From Candidatus Omnitrophota bacterium (GTDB taxonomy: Bacteria > Omnitrophota > Gorgyraeia > Zapsychrales > Zapsychraceae): DNA of 13,802 nt. Made by a program: the position numbers and the translations under genes. How positions within the stretch are numbered: the stretch's first letter is position 1; each line of letters starts with the position of its first letter. The DNA lies in the NCBI GenBank assembly GCA_030634235.1, contig DAOWBD010000010.1, forward strand, positions 1 to 13,802, read 5' to 3'. The notes under the pieces were generated by a model. That model ran no database searches and was not told the DNA's origin. It was given only the letters and a program-made list of their open reading frames with translations. This document shows, piece by piece, positions 1 through 4,554 of this stretch.

Positions 1-158
1 ATGGCCCAGTTTACTAATTCATAAGTATTCTCGGATTTAGCCAACTCAATGAGTTTACATTCACTGGTACCAATGTCTAGCCCTACCGCTGAGGTCTTCT
101 GCTCGCTTGGAAGGAATTTCTTTATCGTACCAAAATACTGTTCCAGCAGTTTATGCAT
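1..158 (-). CDS. pilM: PilM, actin-like pilus assembly protein (5' part only)
   Basis: Only the first 52 codons lie in the window; the gene continues off the left edge. The reading frame starts at the ATG complementary to 156-158. It encodes a short lysine-rich leader followed by AVGLDIGTSECKLIELAK, which matches the N-terminal phosphate-1 loop of PilM, the cytoplasmic ASKHA/actin-like protein that binds the PilN tail and links the inner-membrane PilN/PilO platform to the motor. The ribosome site is weak (AAAGAA just before the ATG). The gene follows the pilin terminator and has its own promoter-like sequence at 219-247, so it probably begins a new unit, perhaps pilM-N-O-Q; those genes are outside the window. 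Family assignment rests on this motif and the pilus context. Confidence 0.85.
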   Translation of the reverse strand, partial: MHKLLEQYFGTIKKFLPSEQKTSAVGLDIGTSECKLIELAKSENTYELVNWA

Positions 159-218
159 AGTTCTTTGTTATAAAAGTGTAATATTAATAATAGTATATAT
201 TTGAAGGTATGTGGATGT

Positions 219-247
219 ATTCTATTGTATTCTGCTCTTATTATCAA
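219..247 (-). promoter_or_regulatory. Sigma-70-like promoter for pilM
   Basis: Read on the minus strand there is TTGATA (242-247), a 17-base spacer and TAGAAT (219-224). Transcription would start near 212, about 50 bases before the pilM ATG. It lies downstream of the pilin terminator, where a new start is needed for pilM. Confidence 0.6.
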
Positions 248-254
248 GCAGTAA

Positions 255-276
255 TTTGCAATTGTTTTGCAATTGT
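255..276 (-). repeat. Perfect tandem 11-base repeat upstream of the pilM promoter
   Basis: TTTGCAATTGT occurs twice back to back (255-265 and 266-276, plus-strand reading). Each copy contains the palindrome CAATTG. The pair sits 7 bases upstream of the -35 box of the pilM promoter, with a period close to one helical turn. This is the placement of an activator or repressor site, or of an A/T-rich upstream element. No regulator can be named. Confidence 0.6.
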
Positions 277-334
277 TTATTAAGGAAAGTTTTTCGTAAG
301 AAAACGTGGTTGTAACACTTATGAAAATATTCTT

Positions 335-368
335 AAAAAAAGAAGGGGGCTCCAATGAGCCCCCTTCT
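335..368 (-). terminator. Intrinsic terminator of the pilin gene
   Basis: A perfect 11-base-pair stem, AGAAGGGGGCT (341-351) against AGCCCCCTTCT (358-368), has a 6-base loop. On the minus strand it is followed directly by a run of T (335-340). It lies about 37 bases after the pilin stop codon and should separate the pilin from pilM. Confidence 0.95.
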
Positions 369-404
369 TACATACAAAAGTAAAATAATCCATTGAGGAT
401 CAAA

Positions 405-800
405 TTACATTTCTGCTAAAATACCGCCTACATTCATCGTGAACGTCGTTGTCCCTGTTACGTTCATGTTTGCAACATTCGCCGTGAACGTATAGCCGCC
501 TCCTGTCATCGTGCAGGTATACCCGAATCCGGAAACCGTTGTATCGCAATAGTATGCATTGAGATACGGCGGTGTCGCGCCTGTCAGGGAATGCATGTCA
601 CCAGGATAGTTACCATTATTGGCTGTTCCGAATGTTTCAGCTGCGGTTGACATGCTTCTGAGCGTGGTCTGAGCTAGAGCATCATTCGCTGAGATCTTGG
701 CCCTGAGCAAGTTCGGAATGGCGATCGCCGCCAACAATGCGATAATAGCGACAACGATCATGATTTCGACGAGCGTAAAACCTTTTCGACTTCTTTTCAT
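405..800 (-). CDS. Type IV pilin / type II pseudopilin (PilA/GspG-like)
   Basis: 131 residues. The N-terminus MKRSRKG|FTLVEIMIVVA is a textbook class III prepilin signal: a basic leader, peptidase cleavage after Gly7, Phe at mature +1 and Glu at mature +5, then a hydrophobic helix to about residue 29 that anchors the subunit and packs in the fibre core. A small Thr/Gly-rich globular domain follows, with two cysteines (85 and 96) that could form a disulfide and a NNGNYP segment common in short bacterial pilins. The ATG is preceded by AAGGAGG at good spacing, stronger than any other ribosome site here, as expected for a major structural subunit. It has a long leader with a c-di-GMP-I riboswitch, a second strong promoter and a strong terminator. 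Whether it is a pilus subunit or a secretion pseudopilin cannot be told from sequence alone. Confidence 0.92.
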   Translation of the reverse strand: MKRSRKGFTLVEIMIVVAIIALLAAIAIPNLLRAKISANDALAQTTLRSMSTAAETFGTANNGNYPGDMHSLTGATPPYLNAYYCDTTVSGFGYTCTMTGGGYTFTANVANMNVTGTTTFTMNVGGILAEM

Positions 801-856
801 GTTCCAGTCCTCCTTCCTTCGTTTTAGGGCCGGAAACCATTTTAGACATCCAAAAG

Positions 857-905
857 AAAGAAGATGGAAAAAGTAAGTATAATGCCGTTACCTTTTTCCT
901 TCTTT
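857..905 (-). other. Imperfect hairpin in the pilin 5' leader
   Basis: In the minus-strand RNA, AAAGAAG-G-AAAAAG-UAA pairs with UUA-CUUUUUC-CUUCUUU (about 17 pairs, one 3-base and one 1-base bulge, 11-base loop). It sits between the internal promoter and the ribosome site. A pyrimidine-rich tail follows but no proper U tract, so it looks more like an mRNA-stability or leader element than a terminator. Confidence 0.4.
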
Positions 906-950
906 AAGACGCAACAAATAGCATCCCTGACCCAGTTAAACTATTATAGA

Positions 951-980
951 ATTATAACACCTCCTTTCTGATATTGTCAA
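951..980 (-). promoter_or_regulatory. Strong sigma-70 promoter immediately upstream of the pilin
   Basis: Both hexamers match consensus: TTGACA (975-980) and TATAAT (951-956) with an 18-base spacer on the minus strand. Initiation near 944 would give a leader of about 144 bases. It lies downstream of the riboswitch and its terminator, so transcripts from it would escape riboswitch control. The spacer also contains AAGGAGGTG, a perfect ribosome-binding sequence without a suitable start codon after it. Confidence 0.75.
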
Positions 981-1023
981 ATAATTATACTGTTTTTGCA
1001 CCAAAAACTTTACAGATAGATTT

Positions 1024-1043
1024 CCACGGGTTTACACCCGTGG
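1024..1043. repeat. 8-bp perfect palindromic hairpin
   Basis: CCACGGGT (1024-1031) pairs with ACCCGTGG (1036-1043) around a 4-base loop. It lies about 20 bases after the riboswitch terminator. On the minus strand no T run follows; on the plus strand only four T follow. GC-rich palindromes of this form are common in REP/IS200-type repeat families, but one copy cannot show that. Confidence 0.45.
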
Positions 1044-1062
1044 TTTTAACAGCGCGAAATAT

Positions 1063-1091
1063 AAAAAACCACTCCATCTCTTGGAGTGGTT
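1063..1091 (-). terminator. Intrinsic terminator / expression platform of the pilin riboswitch
   Basis: On the minus strand AACCACTCCA (1082-1091) and TGGAGTGGTT (1067-1076) form a perfect 10-base-pair stem with a 5-base loop, running straight into T6 (1063-1068). It starts about 20 bases after the aptamer. Its 3' arm GAGUGGUU can instead pair over 8 bases (one G-U) with AACCAUUC of the aptamer (1170-1177). The stem and that aptamer strand are therefore mutually exclusive partners. Confidence 0.9.
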
Positions 1092-1109
1092 CACATAACA
1101 CATAGGATT

Positions 1110-1190
1110 CCCATGGCAACTGGCTGCCCTGGACGTCCAGGACCCTATAGCTTTGTGTCCCATCCTTACGAATGGTTTACCTTTTTCGAT
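1110..1190 (-). ncRNA. Cyclic di-GMP-I (GEMM) riboswitch aptamer
   Basis: The minus-strand RNA shows the GEMM core in order. P1 is GGUAA (1177-1181) with UUGCC (1115-1119). P2 is CCAUUC-GUAA-GGAUGG (1160-1175), a GNRA-capped stem joined to the conserved AAACC. Then come GGGACACAAAGC (1150-1161; family consensus GGGACGCAAAGC), a P3 arm closed by CCUGG-ACGU-CCAGG, and the closing GCAGCCAGUUGCC (family form GCAGCCGGGUUGCC). The family binds c-di-GMP in the three-helix junction; a few members prefer cGAMP. The conserved A of CAAAGC and the C of UUGCC are present. An intrinsic terminator follows at 1063-1091 and a promoter precedes it at 1214-1242, so it should control transcription into the pilin gene by attenuation. 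Confidence 0.9.
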
Positions 1191-1213
1191 GTTCAAATTT
1201 ACCCGTCACCCGA

Positions 1214-1242
1214 AGTATACCATACCAGTCTACCAACTACAA
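1214..1242 (-). promoter_or_regulatory. Promoter of the riboswitch-pilin transcript
   Basis: The minus strand reads TTGTAG (1237-1242), a 17-base spacer and TATACT (1214-1219) preceded by TGG, an extended -10. Initiation near 1207 would put the start about 25 bases before the aptamer P1, as expected for a dedicated riboswitch transcript. Confidence 0.6.
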
Positions 1243-1252
1243 CAGCAATAGG

Positions 1253-1286
1253 TGAACTTTCTTGACACTTTCTCATGACACTTTCT
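1253..1286. repeat. Short tandem direct repeats upstream of the riboswitch promoter
   Basis: TGACACTTTCT occurs at 1263-1273 and 1276-1286, and a degenerate copy TGAACTTTCT at 1253-1262. They fill the space between the stop codon of the cysteine-rich gene and the -35 box of the riboswitch promoter, a usual place for activator sites. No known regulator consensus is recognised. Confidence 0.5.
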
Positions 1287-1288
1287 TC

Positions 1289-1669
1289 TTAGATGCAAGG
1301 ACCGCAGTCAAGTGTCCCCACGCAACCATCAGAAACAATCCCGCATTCATCTACTTCACAGATGGTTCTTGGCCTACAACAATCAATGCATTCGTCTCCC
1401 TCGCCTTGAATCCTTTCACAACATTCATTTGGGCAAACCGGTATACATCCCGGTTCTCCCACCGGAACAAAACAATAATTTAAAACAAGGCATTTCATCC
1501 CCTTAATCGCCTTTAAAAAAGTCCTATCTATCTTTCGCGTCAAGGCCCCAGACGGCCCAAGAGCTATAATCAAAACAGTTATTACCCCGACAAATAGGAG
1601 AATATATTCCGTCATATTCTGACCTTCCGAAGAGTTCTTTGCCCAAAATCTTCTGATTCTTTTTAGCAT
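1289..1669 (-). CDS. Cysteine-rich Flp/class III-type prepilin-like protein
   Basis: 126 residues. The N-terminus MLKRIRRFWAKNSSEG|QNMTEYILLF resembles Flp and class III prepilins: a basic leader, a likely peptidase site after Gly16, Glu-Tyr at mature +5/+6, then a hydrophobic segment to about residue 38. The C-terminal 67 residues contain 14 cysteines (60, 66, 75, 79, 83, 84, 94, 97, 98, 104, 109, 116, 122, 125) in paired spacings such as CC, CxxC and CxxCC. They end in CGIVSDGCVGTLDCGPC, which resembles Cys/Gly repeats of secreted bacterial proteins. Disulfide packing outside the cytoplasm or metal binding are both possible. AGGAG precedes the ATG by 9 bases. The leader contains a GEMM-like RNA. 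I do not recognise a named family; a minor, tip or specialised fibre subunit is the best guess. Confidence 0.8.
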   Translation of the reverse strand: MLKRIRRFWAKNSSEGQNMTEYILLFVGVITVLIIALGPSGALTRKIDRTFLKAIKGMKCLVLNYCFVPVGEPGCIPVCPNECCERIQGEGDECIDCCRPRTICEVDECGIVSDGCVGTLDCGPCI

Positions 1670-1774
1670 GATGGCTATCTCCTATGAAATCTCATTTTTT
1701 AGTATGACATTTTGTCGCCATATTTTATCCGGCATGGAGGTTTTTTGCTCAATATTTTCTGCTCTTTTAGGTAT

Positions 1775-1823
1775 AAAAAAACCGAGCTGCCATATAAAAT
1801 CAATCCGTACAATGGTAACCCGG
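1775..1823 (-). terminator. Intrinsic terminator overlapping the second GEMM-like RNA
   Basis: In the minus-strand RNA CCGGGUUACCAU (1812-1823) pairs with AUGGCAGCUCGG (1782-1793) over 11 of 12 positions (two G-U, one A-C mismatch). The loop is 18 bases and U7 follows (1775-1781). The 5' arm is also the GGGUUACC strand that closes aptamer P1, so terminator and folded aptamer exclude each other. It lies about 105 bases before the cysteine-rich gene. Confidence 0.75.
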
Positions 1824-1975
1824 CTATCAAAGGTATCGTTCTCTTGACCCGTGGCTTTGCCCCTGCTTTGTCTCGGAGCTTTCGCACTCCAATTTTGCAG
1901 AATCCGGCAAAATTGAAAACATCATTTTTCAAACAGAACCGGAGCCCCTGCCTCACGGCAGGTTTGCCTTTATCA
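1812..1975 (-). ncRNA. Atypical GEMM-like (c-di-GMP-I type) RNA with a large internal extension
   Basis: The 5' end reads AAAGGCAAACC (1961-1971) and the 3' end CAAAGCCACGGGUC (1846-1859) then GAUAGCCGGGUUACC (1814-1828). These are the two halves of a GEMM aptamer, with the GGCAA/UUACC P1 pairing seen in well-studied members. P2 can form as CCUGC (1958-1962) with GCAGG (1862-1866), but instead of a tetraloop it encloses 91 bases. These contain their own hairpins: UUGAAAA/UUUUCAA and AUUUUGC/GCAAAAU. A competing local hairpin CCUGCC-GUGA-GGCAGG (1947-1962) mimics a normal GNRA-capped P2. The linker after P2 reads GGGGCAAAGCC, shorter than the consensus, so ligand binding is uncertain. A TATAAT lies at 1975-1980 but without a good -35 box. 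It precedes the cysteine-rich prepilin gene. Confidence 0.6.
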
Positions 1976-2031
1976 TTATAAGTATGCCATATTTATCTTA
2001 AGATTCCTATTCAAAACAAGTATGTGTGGAT

Positions 2032-2057
2032 AAAAAAGGACTTTCTGCTGATAGAAA
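2032..2057 (-). terminator. Possible weak terminator after the coiled-coil gene
   Basis: On the minus strand TTTCT pairs with AGAAA over 5 bases (2042-2057), then GTCC and T6 (2032-2037). The stem is short, so partial read-through into the GEMM-like leader is likely. Confidence 0.3.
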
Positions 2058-2060
2058 ACG

Positions 2061-2693
2061 TTAGAATCTGTTAAGCCTGTATTGAAGCCCATCTATTTCA
2101 CGAACCAGATTGGTTTGCACACGTGTTAATTCTTCAATTTGGTTAAGCGGTCCCAGATTTTTCTTCTTTAATGCCTCTAACCTCTTTTCCGCCACAATCA
2201 AATCTTTCCCAACCCTCTCTTTTCTCTCTGAAAGCATCTTTTTACGGGAATTAAAACCGCTTTCGTTTAAACGGTCTTCCAGAACCCGGACCTTTTCCTC
2301 AGAATTCCTTATGTCTTTCTGAAAGATAGCAATGAGCTCCTGCGTCCTTCTTTTTCGCCCGTCCATATCCACGACTTCCGCAAACTGAAATTCCCTATTC
2401 GAGCGATAAGTCCCTGGTCGGCCGGATAATTCAGCCCTCTTCTTAGCTAAATTTTCCTTCACCCTTTGAAGATCACCGATACCTTTGCGCAACATATCGT
2501 TCTCAAAAGAAAGACGTTCGTTCTTCTGTGTTGTTTTCCGTACACTCTCCTTGAGACGTAGCAGGCTAAACTCAAGCATTTCATCCGCAGGCGTATGTCC
2601 GGAGCGATCCCGACTTGCTGCCGTCGCCATAGGCACAAAGACGCCATAACAGCTCATCGAAAAGAAAAAGCAAACAAAAAGGATACTTTTCAT
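2061..2693 (-). CDS. Exported coiled-coil protein, function unknown
   Basis: 210 residues. The N-terminus has a Sec-type signal peptide: MKS, a hydrophobic core rich in Phe/Cys/Val, and a likely cut after ATAA near residue 26. From about residue 38 to the end it is charged and rich in Glu, Lys, Arg and Leu, with heptad-like spacing in at least three stretches (38-85, 116-150, 152-207), so it is largely coiled coil. No catalytic motif is seen. Its start lies only 6 bases after the pilC stop and lacks a clear ribosome site (AGG only), which suggests translational coupling to pilC and a role with the pilus machinery in the periplasm. A PilO/PilP-like spacer function is conceivable, but there is no membrane anchor and no sequence resemblance I can point to. 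Treat as hypothetical. Confidence 0.75.
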   Translation of the reverse strand: MKSILFVCFFFSMSCYGVFVPMATAASRDRSGHTPADEMLEFSLLRLKESVRKTTQKNERLSFENDMLRKGIGDLQRVKENLAKKRAELSGRPGTYRSNREFQFAEVVDMDGRKRRTQELIAIFQKDIRNSEEKVRVLEDRLNESGFNSRKKMLSERKERVGKDLIVAEKRLEALKKKNLGPLNQIEELTRVQTNLVREIDGLQYRLNRF

Positions 2694-2699
2694 GGGAAC

Positions 2700-3908
2700 C
2701 TAGATAATCTGAGTAATATTAATAATCGGCAAGAACAGGGCAATAACAATGAAACCGATCACGATCCCTAAGACACCAATGATCAGCGGTTCGATAACGC
2801 TTGTCAACCCTTCGACAGCAGCATCAACTTGATCATCGTAAAATTCAGAGATCTTAAGAAGCATCGTTTCCATTTTTCCTGACTTTTCCCCGATAGCAAT
2901 CATCCTTGTGACCATGGGAGGGAAAACGCCGCTTTTGACAAGTGGAGCCGCAAGGCTTTCTCCCTCACGAACACTTCCTTTGACATCATTAACGACCGTC
3001 TCTAAAACACGATTCCCGATCGTCTTCTCGACGATATCTAAGGATTCCAGAATCGGAACACCGCTTTGAACAAGCGTCGCTAACGTCCGACTGAAACGGC
3101 TGATCGCCACCTTCCGCAGAAGGTCACCGAAAATCGGCACTTTTAAACTTAACCCGTCGAGGACTAGCGCGCCTTTGTCAGTCTTGTGCCATTGACGCAC
3201 CCCAAAGAAAATAGCTACGAGCCCGGCAATATACCATAACAAATGATGGCGCAAAGCATCACTGACGTTAACAAGAACCTGCGTCATCGCCGGAAGGCCC
3301 TGATCGAAAGAAGAATAGATCTCTGTAAATGTCGGAACAACCTTTACCAATAAGACAATCGTTATGAGAATCGCCATGGACACAACAACGATCGGATAAA
3401 TAAGCGCGGACTTGACCTTGCGCTTAAGTTTCAGAGTTTTTTCCATGTACGTTGCAATGCGATCCAAAACGATACTCAGGGCCCCGCCGGTCTCCCCCAC
3501 CTTAACCATATTCGTAAAAAGCGTATCGAAGACAGCCGGATGTTTTGAGAAGGCAGCCGAAAGACTCGTTCCATGTTCGATATCTTCCTGGACCGTCGCA
3601 AGCGTCTTTTTGAACGTAGGATGGGTCACCTGCTCCGCCAGAGCATCCAACCCCTGAATGATCGGAATCCCGGCCTCGACCATCGTCGCTAACTGCCGGG
3701 CAAAAATAACAATTTCCTCGCCCTTAACTTTCTTACTTTGGAAAGAAGACTTCTTGGCTACTCCGGCATCCTTAATCTCGATCACAGAAATGATCGTGAG
3801 TTTGCGCTTGCGCAACTCTTCAATAACATTAGCTTTGTTTTCCGTAGAAATCTTTCCCGTAACCGTACGGGACTCTCTGTTCTTTGCGATATATTTGAAT
3901 GTAGGCAT
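2700..3908 (-). CDS. pilC: PilC/GspF inner-membrane platform protein
   Basis: 402 residues, the usual family length. It is the polytopic inner-membrane protein on which the assembly ATPase acts to add prepilins to the fibre. A short N-terminal cytoplasmic region (MPTFKYIAKN, typical of the family) is followed by two repeated T2SSF domains at about 66-191 and 268-393. They carry the paired motifs GETGGAL (138-144) and GEKSGKM (340-346). Membrane helices lie at about 168-190, 223-238 and 374-396. The ribosome site is poor (an A/T-rich run before the ATG). The gene sits 36 bases after the second MshEN protein and is directly coupled to the coiled-coil gene. The family is certain; pilus versus type II secretion use is not decided by sequence. 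Confidence 0.97.
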   Translation of the reverse strand: MPTFKYIAKNRESRTVTGKISTENKANVIEELRKRKLTIISVIEIKDAGVAKKSSFQSKKVKGEEIVIFARQLATMVEAGIPIIQGLDALAEQVTHPTFKKTLATVQEDIEHGTSLSAAFSKHPAVFDTLFTNMVKVGETGGALSIVLDRIATYMEKTLKLKRKVKSALIYPIVVVSMAILITIVLLVKVVPTFTEIYSSFDQGLPAMTQVLVNVSDALRHHLLWYIAGLVAIFFGVRQWHKTDKGALVLDGLSLKVPIFGDLLRKVAISRFSRTLATLVQSGVPILESLDIVEKTIGNRVLETVVNDVKGSVREGESLAAPLVKSGVFPPMVTRMIAIGEKSGKMETMLLKISEFYDDQVDAAVEGLTSVIEPLIIGVLGIVIGFIVIALFLPIINITQII

Positions 3909-3944
3909 AATAAAAAATGGATCCCAAGATTGAAGGTTTAGTTT

Positions 3945-4397
3945 TTATGATTCACTGCCGTACCAGCGGTTGATCGCTTTCTCGATCTCGCTGTCCGTCG
4001 CGATAAAAGGCGCTAAGCGGCAATTCGTTATGCGTTTTAATTCAGCCTTAGCGGCTTCGTCCAAAGGATCGGCCATCACGACACTTAAGATATCGTTCAC
4101 CCGGTCAAGCGGGATCATGTGATACTTACGCGCGGTCTCCCCGGGCACAAGCTGAATGATACTTTGATCGATCTCATACTTATCGATCGCGATATAGGGA
4201 ATGTGGCACTGAACGACAAGGGCCGCGACAACATCATGTTCCTCGACATAACCAAGGCCGGTCAGGATCTCCCCGAAATAATCGCCCTGTTCCTCCTGAA
4301 CCTTAAGGGCGTGCTTCAACTGCGTCTGACTGATAATATTGCGATCAAGTAATATTTTTCCCAAAAGCTGTTTTTTTGAAGAAGATTTTTTGCTCAT
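3945..4397 (-). CDS. Free-standing MshEN/GspE_N domain protein (copy B)
   Basis: 150 residues from the ATG at 4395-4397, chosen because AGGTGG lies 8 bases upstream and because this gives the same length as copy A; upstream in-frame ATGs have no ribosome site. The whole protein equals the N-terminal domain of PilB/MshE ATPases without the motor. It has two 24-residue repeats of the form LGxxLxxxGxxxxxxLxxALxxQ (residues 11-34 and 38-61), then the KYHMIPL and VVMADPLD segments shared with the ATPase N-domains. In MshE and relatives this module binds c-di-GMP. In copy B the second repeat is close to consensus, while the first has Asn where Gly is usual. It lies between PilB copy 2 and pilC. A likely role is a separate regulatory subunit of the motor; ligand binding is an inference. 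Confidence 0.85.
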   Translation of the reverse strand: MSKKSSSKKQLLGKILLDRNIISQTQLKHALKVQEEQGDYFGEILTGLGYVEEHDVVAALVVQCHIPYIAIDKYEIDQSIIQLVPGETARKYHMIPLDRVNDILSVVMADPLDEAAKAELKRITNCRLAPFIATDSEIEKAINRWYGSES

Positions 4398-4472
4398 CGA
4401 CACGACCACCTGCACAAAGGCTCTTGCTTCCGGCTGATGGGAATTCATCGTATTGTTATTAATATTTAATTT

Positions 4473-4501
4473 ATTGTAACAGCCAGAAAGCAGTTTGGAA
4501 A
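4473..4501 (-). promoter_or_regulatory. Candidate internal promoter before MshEN copy B and pilC
   Basis: The minus strand reads TTTCCA (4496-4501), a 17-base spacer and TACAAT (4473-4478) preceded by TGT, an extended -10. It lies in the 157-base gap after PilB copy 2, the widest gap inside the assembly cluster before the prepilin genes. Confidence 0.4.
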
Positions 4502-4554
4502 TAAGGAAAACAAAAAGATTGATCGGCCTTCTGTTCCAAGAAACACCGTTGAGA

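Noticed and set aside
122..355. Minus-strand open frame of 77 codons
   Set aside because: It begins inside the pilin terminator, crosses the pilM promoter and repeats, and overlaps the true pilM start. It has no ribosome site or family features.
857..905. A further GEMM copy in the pilin leader, suggested by the shared GAAAAAGGTAA
   Set aside because: No AAACC-P2-GGGACGCAAAGC core or closing strand follows. The similarity is limited to 11 bases and is explained by a simple hairpin.
1262..1506. Plus-strand open frames over the cysteine-rich gene
   Set aside because: They are antisense to a gene with a good ribosome site and prepilin signal, and have no features of their own.
1699..1981. Open frames on both strands over 1699-1981
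   Set aside because: They cover the GEMM-like RNA and its terminator. The peptides show no recognisable domain and the sequence is better explained as structured RNA.
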